Positions 23,448-34,800 of a stretch of 64,000 nucleotides of DNA are shown here, piece by piece; within the stretch, counting starts at the first letter, position 1; each line of letters begins with the position of its first letter. The DNA is from Bactrocera neohumeralis. Taxonomy: Eukaryota > Arthropoda > Insecta > Diptera > Tephritidae. Where the stretch lies: the NCBI RefSeq assembly GCF_024586455.1, contig NW_026089623.1, positions 17,612,236-17,676,235 on the forward strand. The letters are read 5' to 3'. Position numbers and translations under genes: made by a program. The notes under the pieces are model-generated. The model was not told the origin of the DNA. It made no database searches and saw only the letters and a program-made list of their open reading frames with translations.

Positions 23448-23897
23448 CTAATCCATTCGGACGACATCACCTAGCCAGAGTAGCCGCTGTCTTTTAATTA
23501 GCTGAATTATATCAATGTCGTCGTATATCTCATTCAGTTCATCATTCCACTGAATGCAATATTCGCCGTTGCCAATGCGCGAAGGATCATAAATCTTCCG
23601 AAAAATATTTTTCTCGAAAACTCGTAACGGCGACTCATCAGTTGTTGACATCGTCCAAGCCTCTGCATCATATAACAGGACGGGAATTGTGGGCGACTTA
23701 TAGAGTTTGGCTTTTGTTCTTGGAGAGAGGACTTTACTTTTCAAATGCCTACTCAGTCGGAAGTAGCACCTGTTGGCAAGAGTTATCTTGCGTTGGATTT
23801 CCAGGCTGACATTGTTGGCAGTGTTGATGCTGGTTCCCAAATATACGAAACTATCTACAACTTCAAAGTTATGACTGTCAACAGTGACATAGACGTG
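23448..23897 (-). mobile_element. RTE-like LINE reverse transcriptase, part 1 of a split copy
   Basis: The minus-strand frame reads VTVDSHNFEVVDSFVYLG, then the LANRCYFRLSRHL and LLYDAEAWTMS blocks and KRQRLLWLGDVVRMD at the C terminus. At 23892-23897 it is interrupted by an R1-type LINE, and it resumes at 29503. It is the longest copy of this family in the window when both parts are counted. Confidence 0.85.
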
Positions 23898-24686
23898 CGT
23901 GCGCATCGTTGCGATATTTTTCAGAGTGTTTTTTCGATTTCCTTTTGTGCGGTTATTTGTTTACGCGATTAGTTGGCACCGTTATTGCCTGGCGCGTGTG
24001 CGTAGCGGTTCGGTGGAATTGTTGGTGCGATCGCGAGTAGTGAGGATCGGTGACCGCGAGTGTTTTTGTGCGGTTACACATTTTTGTGCAATTTTGTGCA
24101 TTTTTGTGTGCCACATCGTCGCTATTCGGAGTAATACAGCGGTAAGTAATTTAATTATTACTACTGTACATACGAACAACGTGGTCATCCACGTTGTTGT
24201 TATTGGCGGAAGCTTCGCACGGTTTCAGTGTAGCTCCGTGTTGTTGGCACTCTTGCTGACTAGACTGCCTGTCAGTAGTTCTGTGCCGAGCATCTGGCGG
24301 TAGTTGGTTTGGTGTCAGAAGAGTCTGGACAGGATTGCCCAAAGGGTGCAAGCGTCTGTCCAGCGTTGGAGATTGCGACTCCTGTAAGGGCCAACGGTCG
24401 TAACAGCGTTACCTTTTAGCCCACGGTGCGATTCGGTACAGCGCCACATCGGTCGACTCCGGACCGTTACGGGGACTTGTCCGGCCGTCGGCCAACGAGC
24501 ACGCCATAATCGACCGCTTGGGTGGTCGCTGTTATTGAGCCGGCCCTTGCGTGGGTTGCACTTTTCAGCGCGTTCAGACGCACGCACCTGGAGAGCAGCT
24601 GCTCCAGAGTCTTTCTGTCCGTGAACCTTCTACGCTAGTGGTACGCCAGCGGATCAGTCTGACTGAAGGGTAAGTTGGGAAGCGAG

Positions 24687-25944
24687 ATGCCTCGAGAACG
24701 GAAGAGGAAGACGAAGGTCCTCGCTGGAAGCGGAGAATCTGCCGCTTCCACAGTCGTCGAGGTGGAAGCGACGGGAACGACGGTAAGGTCTCCACCGCGG
24801 AGTTAAGCGCGTTTGGGGTCGCCGCGTCATGATGGCGGAAGCGAGGGAGGGAGCGGGAGTGCCAACGTGGCCTCCGCTGAGAAGGCGGTTACGCGTGCTG
24901 GGTCGCCGCGTAACGTACGGGGTATCGAGGGAGGGAGCGGGTGTTGTGGTGGGAGTGCCATCGTGGCCACCACCGAGAAAGTGATTGCGCGTATGGGGTC
25001 GTCACGCAATGACGGAGGGAGCGGTAGTGGGAGCGTGGCCCATCCGGCTAGTACTGTGGGCAAAAGAGGCGTCGCGAAGGAGGGCGCTATGAAAGCGGGC
25101 ACTCGTGTCTCGAGTGGGAATAAAAAAGCAATGTGGGTTCTTTCTAGGGAGCTGTGGTTGTTGGGGGTGGGGCAGTCAGCCATGTTGCGGCTGCCAAGCT
25201 AATAACGGGGGAGCTTAACGATCTGGTATTCGATACCAGAAATTTCGATGCTGGGACCACTAAGGTGCTGATGGAGCTTGCCTCAAAGTATGAGGCGCTC
25301 CTCATGACGGTTATAACCGAGAATGTCCACCTTCGCGGTCAGGTAGATGCCGCAGCCTGTGGAGACCTGGTCGGTCGTGGTCAGGAGTAAGGGGCCCGCA
25401 ACTTCCTCTAAGGAAGTTATTAATAAAGTGGTCAAGGAGGTGGGACCCTCACTTGGTGTGAGGATCCACGAAGTGCGACCAATCAAGGGTGGAGGGGCGG
25501 TTAGTCGCACTCCCTCTGTTCTTGAGAGAGAGAGAGTGGCGAGTAACAAAAAATTCGGAGAGATGGGGTTGGACGTCTCTGTCAACCGGAAATTGGGTCG
25601 TCGGGTGGTGGTCCAGGGGGTCCATACGGAGATCCCCCATGAGGAATTCATGGAGGAACTACTCCGGCTGAACCTCAAGGATTTCAGCCCTGCGTCCCAG
25701 AGGACTGACGTGAGGATGGTCAGTCGTCCATGGAAGGTGACCGCTGACGGTAGCACCAACGTCGTCCTGGTGGGTACGGACAAGTTGATGTCCGCCCTCT
25801 TGGAGAAAGGTCAGTGCTACATAAAAAGGTTCTTCTTCCCGGTGCGACCGGATAGCCCCGTCGCTGGCTGCTTCCGTTGCATGGGATTTGATCATCGGGA
25901 TCATGATGATGTCAGCTGTCTGCCCTATATATTGTGGCATTATT
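24687..25944 (+). pseudogene. R1-clade LINE ORF1
   Basis: An ATG at 24687 opens MPRERKRKTKVLAG, a basic start. A stop near 24804 interrupts the frame, which continues in phase through a Gly/Ser-rich part made of three imperfect repeats of about 29 residues (each starting GSPR or GSSR). A shift near 25200-25350 leads to the conserved part with KVVKEVGPSLGVRIHEVRP and the RNA-binding-like fold typical of R1 ORF1. The end carries only one knuckle-like piece (CFRCMGFDHR); the following CCHC motifs are lost. Role in family terms is binding of element RNA. Confidence 0.75.
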
Positions 25945-25967
25945 GAGCGTGCCCTCGGCAGACACTG

Positions 25968-28900
25968 ATGGGGGGGTTTATTCAGCTCAACTGTCAGGGC
26001 TCTTTTGCCGTAATGTGCGAGTTGGGGGGTTGCATGGTAGAGGGTGGGTGCAGTATTGCTCTACTCCAGGAGCCCCACGCCACCAATGGTGTGGTTCAGG
26101 GTCTTCCTGGGGGTTTTAAGGTCTTCACTGACCTTAGAGATAACGCTGCAATAGTTGTGAATAATCCACGCTACGATTGCGTAGTTGTGGATTCTTCACA
26201 ACTGGGTATATGAGTAGCTGTAGAAGGGGAGTTCGGTAGGATGATTTTTGCTAGTACAAATTTATTGTAAATATAGCGAGCCCCTAGAGCCCTACCTGGG
26301 CTACATGGATAAGCTGCTACTACTTGCGAGTAGCAGTCCATTTATCCTAGGGCTGGATGCGAATGCCTCGTCCTCGATGTGGTTTAGTAAGGTATCCCGG
26401 CATTCGTCTGGATACCAAAGCCACAGTCGAGGCGAGGCATTAAGCGAATGGGTGGTGGCTAAAAGCCTCCACATTTTGAATGAGCCGAAAGAATGGTATA
26501 CGTTCGATGGGCCTGAGGGCGTCATTGACGTGACGCTTATGAATGAGGCAGCAAGTAGGGCTTTTAGCGTTAGATGGGAGGTTAAGGGAGGGTGGGGATT
26601 GAGTGACCATAATTTGATTCAAATATGGTTACCCCTCAATCCCCTCCCTTGCCTTATGAGAGTCCATTGCGGCGATAGGGTACCACTGGTACTGACTGGA
26701 ACCAATATGGACTCTCGGTTAGGGAAGCGGTATCCGGTATACCGCTTAGTGAATTTGAGGAGTTGGGGGTTGACGAGCAGATTGCTCGTCTCTATGAGGT
26801 TGTTTGGGGGGTTAATGATAGGGTTTTTCGAAGGTATGATTGTTCTAAAGTTAGTAAAATTAAATGGTGGACCCGTGAGCTAACCTTGAATGGGAGGACT
26901 GTCGGGCGATTGAGGCGAAAATTTCAACGCGCCCGACGGTCCAATTCTGATAGGCTGTCCCAGCTTAGGTACGAATTTAGTTGTGCGGATAGGGAATACA
27001 AAGAGATGTTGGTGAAAATCAAGGAAGAGGAGTGGAGGAGCTTTGTTAGGGAAAATAGAAACGACCCCCGGGGTCAGGATCTGCCGGGGTCGTAGGAGGG
27101 AGGATGTCACCTCTATTCGCGTCGGTGACACCTTGTTATCGCCGTGGAGAGAGTGTGCGGGGGTTCTGCTAGGTGCGTTCTTTCCTAGGTCGGAGGTGCA
27201 GGTAGCTCAAGCATAAGAGGTGCCTGTCCCCCCATTAGATGATGGGGTGTTGGGGTACGCCTTTGGCCTGGTTAGGTTCAAACGGTCCCCAGGTTTTGAT
27301 GGGTTGAACGGAGAGGTATGTAAAAGCTTATGGAAGTTCATTCCGGAATACGTGGAGGCCATTTATGATAAGTGCGTCTGGGAGGGATACTTTCCACGCG
27401 AGTGGAAAAGTGCTAGGGTTGTTCCTTTCCTGAAGTTCCCTGATAAGGTCAGGAGCGATCCCCGATCTTATCGGGGCATCAGTCTCCTTCCAGTACTTGG
27501 AAAAGTGCTGGAAAGAGTCATGGTGGAACGGCTTCAGGAGCTAACGCGGGGTATGTGGTCGGATAGACAGTTTGGGTTCAGGAAAGGACGCAGTATAGAG
27601 GATGCGTGGTTCTATGTCCAGAATGTCGTTAGGGAGAATGTCAGCAAGTATGTCCTCGGCATATTTGTTTAATTCAAGGGGGCGTTTGACTACCTAAGCT
27701 GGGATCGAGTGGTGCAACGGCTGGAGGAGCTTGGCTGTCCGGAAATTACTCTTTGGCGGAGTTATTTTTCGGACAGAAAGGCCTCTCTTGTTGGCATGAA
27801 TGGGAGTGTGGAGATTGGAGTGGTTCGTGGCTGCCCGCAGGGTTCCATCTGTGGTCCATACATTTGGAACCTTATGATGGACACTCTGCTTGGGCAGCTC
27901 GAGCCACTATGTAAGTGTTGTGCGTATGCGGACGACCTTCTTCTTATGGTTGAAAGTCGCTCGAGGTCTGAATTAGAGCGGGCGGGAGAAGATCTCTTAG
28001 AGATTGTTAATTCTTGGGGTTTAGGTGTGGGGGTGGACATATCGAGGGAAAAAAGGGTGACAATGCTGCTTAAGGGCAGATTGTCACCGATTGTCCATGT
28101 GAATGGGGTCAGCATCAGATATGTGACACAAGTCAAATATCTGGGACTGACCATGAGTGAAAGGATGTGTTTTACTCCACACTTGGCGAATGTGAAGGAG
28201 CGACTGCAGGCAACTGTAGGAAAAATATGACGGATTTTGAGGAGCGATTGGGGTCTCGGACGTCGTGCTGTCCGCACCATATATCGTGGGTTGTTTGTGG
28301 CCTGTGCCACTTATGGAGCCCCTGTATGGTGGGAGACAGCCACGACTGTCCGGCGGTCTCAAAAACTCCTCTCAATCCAGCGTTGCATGTTTGCCTGTAT
28401 GTCGCACCGTCTCAACGAATGCGATGCAAGTCTTGTTAGGTGCTCCCCCTCTTGACCTGATTGTCATACAGCGTGCTGTTGCATTCAGGTTAAGAAGTGG
28501 CTTGAGTGTGTCATTGCTGCGGAATGACTGGATTTCCGACGATGATGTGGAGAGGGAGGGATATCTAGGGAGCAAGAGGCTCCTAGATGATAGGATCAGG
28601 TGTAGGTGGCAAAAACGTTGGGACAATAGTCCTAACGGCCGAGTGACGTACGAGTACATTCGGGACGTGGGGTTCGTTGAAGATAACCCAGATTTCAGAT
28701 TATGTCTGAGTCTGGGTTTCCTGCTTACGGGGCATGGGCCTCTGAATGCATTTTTGCATCAGAGTCACCTTTCGGATACGTCGGGGTGTTTTTGTGGGGC
28801 AGGGTCGGAAAATTGGTCGCATTTGATTGCGGAGTGCCCGATGTACTCGGACATTAGGGATTTGGGTGGTATGGGGATTAGCTGGACTGATGGACAATTA

Positions 28901-28999
28901 GATGTTAGTGGTGTGATCTCCACTAGTCGGAATACCGAACAGTTAGGGTCGTTTGCGCGTGAACTATTTAAGCGGCGAAGGCGGTTAGCTGGAAGTTAG
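25968..28999 (+). pseudogene. R1-clade LINE ORF2: endonuclease and reverse transcriptase
   Basis: The endonuclease begins at ATG 25968 (MGGFIQLNCQGSFAVM, ALLQEPHA) and continues after stops near 26214 with ILGLDANASSSMW and LSDHNLIQIW. The reverse transcriptase spans about 27220-28230: SPGFDGLNGEV, YRGISLLPVLGKVLER, FGFRKGRS, a premature TAA at 27671, then GCPQGSICGP and the catalytic CAYADDLLLM at about 27925. The C-terminal part ends with a CFCG...HLIAECP knuckle (about 28790-28840) and a stop at 28997. The gene would nick DNA and copy element RNA; at least five stops or shifts inactivate it. Confidence 0.88.
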
Positions 29000-29502
29000 G
29001 GTTAGTTTCTGTATGATTGGTATGTGTAAGTGATTTGTGTATGGGGTCCAACCCCTGCCCACCAGTCCAGAGCCGTATGGAAGCTCAACTGGTAGTAGTT
29101 TCGGCTACGAGGTCTGACCGGAGACTTAATTCTGGTACCACGGGGAGCAAGAGCCCTTGGAGGTAACTCCAACCTGCTCATGCGGACTGGCCCCTCGGGG
29201 AATATCGTGGTGGTTGTGGTTAAAACCCAAATCGCGGGAAGAACTGACTTTGTCAGTTGAATGATGAGTTGCATTGCAACCGGGTGCCAGACCCAAAGCA
29301 CGGCAGAGGTTTTAGATGGGCCTCGAACCCTACCAAGTTGGTTAGTGTGTCCATTCCACACTGCCAATTGGTACTGAAAATGCTTAGCATTCTCAGGGCG
29401 CTGATCAACGCATTGATTTGATCCGCTGTGCTTTTGAGCGCCGTGGAGTAAGGCTGTCGTCAGCAGGTGCCCACGTAAAACACTCCGGACGTTGTCAAAA
29501 GC

Positions 29503-30079
29503 GACGTGAGAACCAAGACGCGAGTGCGAAGACTCTTTGTTTGACGACAAGAGATATTTTTCTTGTCCTGGTTTACTGCCAGACCCATTAGCTTTGCTTC
29601 TTTGTCCAGTATGGAGAAAGCAGAACTAACGGCGCGGGTGTTGAGGCCGTTGACATCAATATCATCGGCATACGACAGCAGCTATACACTCTTATAAAAG
29701 ATTGTACCTGCTCGATTCTGTTCTGCAGCTCGAATTATTTTCTCTAGCAGCAGGTTGAAGAAGTCGCACGATAGGGAGTCGCCCTGCCTGAAACCTCGTT
29801 TGGTATCGAACAGCTCGGAGAGGTCCTTCCCAATCCTGACGGAGCTTTTGATGTTGCTCAACGTCAGTTTACACAACCGTATTAGTTTTGCGGGGATACC
29901 AAATTCAGACATCGCGGCATAAAGGCAGCCCCTTATCGCGCTGTCGAAAGTAGCTTTGAAATCGACAAAGAGGTGATGTGTGTCTATTCTCTTTTAACGG
30001 GTCTTTTCCAAGATTTGGCGCATAGTGAGTATCTGGTCGGTTGTTGATTTGCCAGGTCTAAAGCCACACTGATAAGGGG
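29503..30079 (-). mobile_element. RTE-like LINE reverse transcriptase, part 2 of the split copy
   Basis: The minus strand carries the palm of the enzyme: QCGFRPGKSTTDQI, a degenerate FDSA box, MSEFGIPAKLIRLCK, GFRQGDSLSCDFFNLLLEKI, and a YADDID box near 29670. It joins in order to part 1 at 23448-23897. The stop codon in the QLLS-YADD region and small shifts show decay. At 30079 the similarity ends. Confidence 0.85.
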
Positions 30080-30869
30080 CCATCCATAAATTATGTCACA
30101 CGAATTTAAGGGCATAATTTCATAGTGACGGTACTTTGTAAGAACTAAATATCTATAAAGAATTTAGTCCATACAACCCATAAAGGCACACCCTATTGTT
30201 CACAATACAACGGGAAAACCACGCAACTTTTAGAAACACAAGAAGATTGAGAAACCAGACATGCAGATGAAGTGACACCCGTTACCATGACAGCAATTTC
30301 CTTGGGCGCCGACATTAGAACGCAAGAGAAAATTTTGTAAATTTAATTAAAATTATAATACAAAAAAAATAAAGTACGATTCGCAGAAGAGCCCCAATGT
30401 TTACAAATTTAATGTAACGAACCCTGGACACGACGAGTATACCTCAGCAACTTATACGTGTAAAAAGCAGGGGCAGTAAAAAGCTTCCTTACAACTTAAG
30501 TATTAAAAAACAAAAACGGGTTTTCCTTTTTGTGGATTGGGCAGAGCACACTTAAATTTCAATCGTTGGGCATGCTTTCGTCCGACCATATTTTACAAAG
30601 AAGCTGATGCATGATCTTTATCAGTTCTTCGCCGCCAAGTTTGATTTTAGTAATTAGCTTAAGTAAATATGATTTTAATGTAATATAAAAAATACTAAAT
30701 TTTATTTAAAGGAATTGAATTTGTTAGAAGTAACAAATCGAGGTAGCAGATATGCTTATTACTGCTAACATGATTATACGTTAAAGGTAACAAACTGCTA
30801 ACAATAACACTAACTAAAAAAAACCGTAACAAATCTTTATAATTTAAATAGAAATTGTAAATTCTATTT
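30080..30869. other. No recognised gene
   Basis: AT-rich sequence. The start at 30084, gggccatccataaattatg, resembles ends of some insect DNA transposons, but I cannot find a partner. The rest shows nothing I can support. Confidence 0.4.
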
Positions 30870-31440
30870 AAAATTTACCTTCCTCAACAATTTAACGTCA
30901 AAATATGTATATAAGTAAAATGACAGCTAGCACAGGGTTGCAATTATATTTTTACGTGTAATTGCACGGAAGTAAACATGGGTTTTGGTCTAACATATTT
31001 TATAGCCCTTGCAATAATATTCTGCGTGTGTTTGTTGTTGTGCCGTTGCATTAGGTGGAAAAAATCGGCAATTCCTGCATCGTGCAAGGGTTTTGCAAGA
31101 GCATGTGAATCTTCCTATCCTGTTAGAACAAGACAGCATGCCGTATATGCCATTAGTTAGAGCGAGAAAATCATTTAACAACAAATGGCGATGTGTTTCT
31201 TTTTTCCCACTTTCTGACCAATACTAGCAAATAAGCGGATTTTCTTACTCGTGAAAGATTGCACGATGACACAAAATGCAAAGATCCTATACCGAAATAT
31301 CCAAGACCAAGAGAGCACCCATTACAGAATCTAGTGATATATGAACGGACGAAGTTAAAAGAGTAAACCCATTGCAGAATCTAGTGATATATGAACGGCT
31401 GATTCGGTCAATTTATTGAGAAAGACGATTGTGAATTGGC
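30870..31440. mobile_element. Rearranged Harbinger-derived MITE pieces
   Basis: Bases about 30880-31118 are an inverted copy of the left end region of the Harbinger element at 36258-36490 (shared gtttgttgttgtgccgttgc). Bases 31250-31440 match the right end region at about 38530-38690 (shared gcagaatctagtgatatatg, present twice here). Together they are the two ends of one deleted family member, with an internal duplication and a decayed terminus. Confidence 0.75.
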
Positions 31441-31736
31441 GCACCTTCTGTATTCATTCTTAACAAAAAAATGTAACAAATCTATATAATTTAAGTAGAA
31501 CAAGAGAATATAGTTCAACGTTTGCAAAAGTGAACAATAATAAGTCGCTTACCCGCTTGCTAACGGAAACCCTTATTGCTAGGTATGCTTTCACTTCAAA
31601 TAGGCTCGTACATATATCGATTTCTGAAACATTGCATGTGGATAAATTGTCGATATATTTGATCGATATTCCATATAACATGTTAAACACTTTTGGTTTG
31701 TAGAAGTCACATTACGGCAAAGTTTCTAATACATAA

Positions 31737-31841
31737 ATGAATATGAACGAAAGTATGAAGTTGTTTGAAGAAATAGTAGGAAGCAAGTTTCTTAATTTAT
31801 TCGTGGATTCATTAGAAGAGTATTCTGACATTGACCTTAAG
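31737..31841 (+). CDS. PELP1-like gene, exon 1 (first coding exon)
   Basis: ATG at 31737 starts MNMNESMKLFEEIVGSKF and the exon ends LKgtatttaag, a good donor, in phase 0. Exon 2 starts in phase 0 with VALEKVVCSSM. The codons are intact for all 35 positions. A second ATG (codon 3) could also start. No clear TATA box or initiator stands out in 31640-31736. Confidence 0.65.
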
Positions 31842-34800
31842 GTATTTAAGTATGTGTGTTAAAAGCGTTGTTAATCTGTGATTGTTATTTTGTTGATAGT
31901 ATAAATTATACATTTTAACACTCTTAACAAAAGGCCAATAATGGTATGAAGCCAGTTTCATAATTTGTTTGTAGATTCATTGAAAAAATATTCTCACATC
32001 GATTTTAAAATATTTTAAGCAAATGTGTTGAAACAATGGTTAATCTTAGGTTACGTTGTATTTCATTGTTAAATGGGCAGCGACTTAGAATAGCACCCCC
32101 CGGGGTTAAAATGGGAATGGGAAGAATATATATATTTAGTATATAGTTGCCGCTGACTTATGGTTTTTGAGATATTTGTATTTAAAGTTCAAAAAATCAA
32201 CTATTTAAAATGCGTCTTTCTCCGATTTATAATGCATTTTACACTTATATTGTTAACTTTAATATCCACTAGCACTTCACTAATTCGTTTCTAATCATTT
32301 ATTTAATAATAAATAGTGCAAAAATAACTTTAATTCCTTATCAAACTTTAGCAAAAATCCATTTATTCATAAAATAAGAAAATTGTTGTAAACAATCAAA
32401 ACATTAGTGTTACCATATGTTGTAACGGAATAAAGATAAGAAAAAAGAAAGATTCTGGGGTCATAACTAAATTCATTATCGTGTGATGAGTAATGTAAAA
32501 CCTTTCAGAATTCTCATTATCTTTATAAATCCCGGTGCTGGATCGGCCAGGGTTATTTTTTTTTGAGGCGCGGCCGAAGGCTCCCCACCAAAAAAGGAGT
32601 TCAACGCAAAAGAACTGAGCAAGCCCAGGTGTTGGTCCGACCGAGGGTTATGTTTTTGAAGGGCGGCCGAAGGCCTCCAATGCTTAAAGGAATTGTATGC
32701 GGAAAATTAATGTGTTATATATTTCCTGTCATTGGGGTATTATTTGTATTCTTTATTTCATTTAGTTCTTCTCTAAAACATGAACGTAAGGTAGCACTGA
32801 TTATTAGTTAGAATGCAACCCTATGTTATTGTGTGAACACAAATAATTGAACAAAAGTTAAATGTTGGATAAATGTTACTTTTGCACTATTTAATATAAA
32901 ATAAATGTTTAGAAAGGAATTAGTGAAGTGTTAGTGGATATAAAAGTTAAAAATATAACTATAAAATGCATTGTAAATGGGAGAAACACGCATTTTAAAT
33001 AGTTGAATTTTTGAACTTTGAATGCAAATATCTCAAAAGCATAAGTCAGCGGCAGCTATATGTATATATTTTCGTAATCTGGAGGACCTCCTCTATCCGT
33101 ACATACCCATTTTAACCCCGAAATCCGGGGATGCTATTCTAAAATTTACCCGTCAAATGTATTTTGTTAATAGTTTTGTCTGTTACCCAAAATGTGATAT
33201 TTGTTCTTTATTTCTTTTGGTTCGTTTGCAAAATATGTAGATATGGTATCACTGATTATTTGTGAGTATGCTACCTTTTGTTATTATCTGAGTAAATAGA
33301 ATTGAACGGAAAGTTACCTCAAAATACATAAGTCAGTAGAAGTTTGATTTATATTCTTAATCTGGAGAACCTCCTCTATCAGTCCATACTCTTTGCTCTT
33401 CTAAAACGTACATACTCAATATTTTTAATCAGTTTTTGGCACAATTCCGATTTCTTTGGCGCCGCGATTTGAAGGTACCGTTGAAAGAGGAAGTCCTCCT
33501 GATTAAAAAATATATATAGGGTTATAGGTACCGCAAACGCTTAGTTTACGAGATATTCGACCTTAAAGTTCAAAAATTGCCAAAATTCGAACATTTCAAC
33601 AAGCTATTTTACCACATTAAACACACTTTACTCACATTTTTCATTTCAAATTAATTAAATTAAACTATAAACTTTTAAATAAATCCACATTTTACACAGT
33701 CTTTTTACCCAAGAAATCTTTATTTTAAAAATTACATTTTACACTCGTAGTGAACATCATGTGTGTGCTAAAAATTACGACGAAAAATTACGCTGCCATG
33801 TGATAATAAGGAAATTCGCTGAAATGCCTTTTTTCCCAAATATTCCTCTATCCATTCATGTGGATGTGTTCTTTATTTAATTTAATAAAGAAATAAGTAA
33901 TATTATATAGTAATATTATATAATAATATTATATAATAATATTATATGATAATATTATATAATAATATTATATGATAATATTATATATGTATATTGTCAC
34001 CTAATATATAAAAAAAGTATTACAAAAATAAATGGAAAGCGCTGACAGATATAATAACCAAAATTTAACCATTTTATAACGAAACCTCAAATTTTGCTTC
34101 AATATCAGTGCAAGATAACCAAAAAATATAACCACTTTATAACGAAACTCAATATGTTTTTTTTATTTTAACGCAGAAAGGAGTACTATGCGAAAATACT
34201 TCAGTCACCCCGGGTATTCGCTCGACCAGGGCTATTTTTTAAAGCGCGGCCGAAGGCCACCAACGCAGAAAGGAGTACCACGCGAAAGTATTTCAGTCAC
34301 ATAAATCACATATTACACATATACATATGTAGAAAGAATTTTTTTATAGTTAATATAGAAAAAAGAATCACGCGAAAAAGCAAACAAAGAAAAATTCTTA
34401 AAAATCCTACATAGTTGCTGTTTAAGATGTGGCAAGGCTTGTTTTCCTCATAATTGTAAACAATCTAACCTTTTCAACGATGAGTGTGCTAAGTGATTTT
34501 TCAATTAATAAATTTAGGTAAAATATACCAAAATAAAAGTGAAATGTGAACTTATTTCAATGTTTAGAGTGTATATTTAAATATACAGAGTGAAAAACGT
34601 GAAAAAATTCAGTGAAACATAGAGAAATACCATGTGTTATTAGTGCAAATGTTTGAACTTTTAATCGTGAATATTTTAAAAAATAAAAGTTATTTTTATA
34701 TTATTTTTGGATATTTCTTCTCTGGAGAAGGTCCCCTATCCGCACATACCCCATTTATACGGAAATTCGGTTTTTTACCCCTCCGCCAAAGTAATCGGGA

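Larger units (their letters stand above)
23898..29502 (+). mobile_element. R1-clade LINE, about 5.6 kb
   Basis: A complete order of 5' UTR (23898-24686), ORF1, ORF2 and 3' UTR (29000-29502) is visible on the + strand. It lies inside the antisense RTE-like copy, with GACGTG at both junctions (23892-23897 and 29503-29508) as a likely 6-bp target duplication. Base composition is clearly richer in G+C than the surroundings. No rDNA flanks it, so it is not a 28S-site R1. Several stops in both ORFs show that it is inactive. Confidence 0.85.

Noticed and set aside
27762..28362. Minus-strand frames in the R1-clade LINE
   Set aside because: They are shadows of the reverse transcriptase on the + strand.
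29002..29550. 183-codon minus-strand frame
   Set aside because: It runs across the 3' UTR of the R1-clade LINE and its junction with the RTE-like copy; no motif is present.
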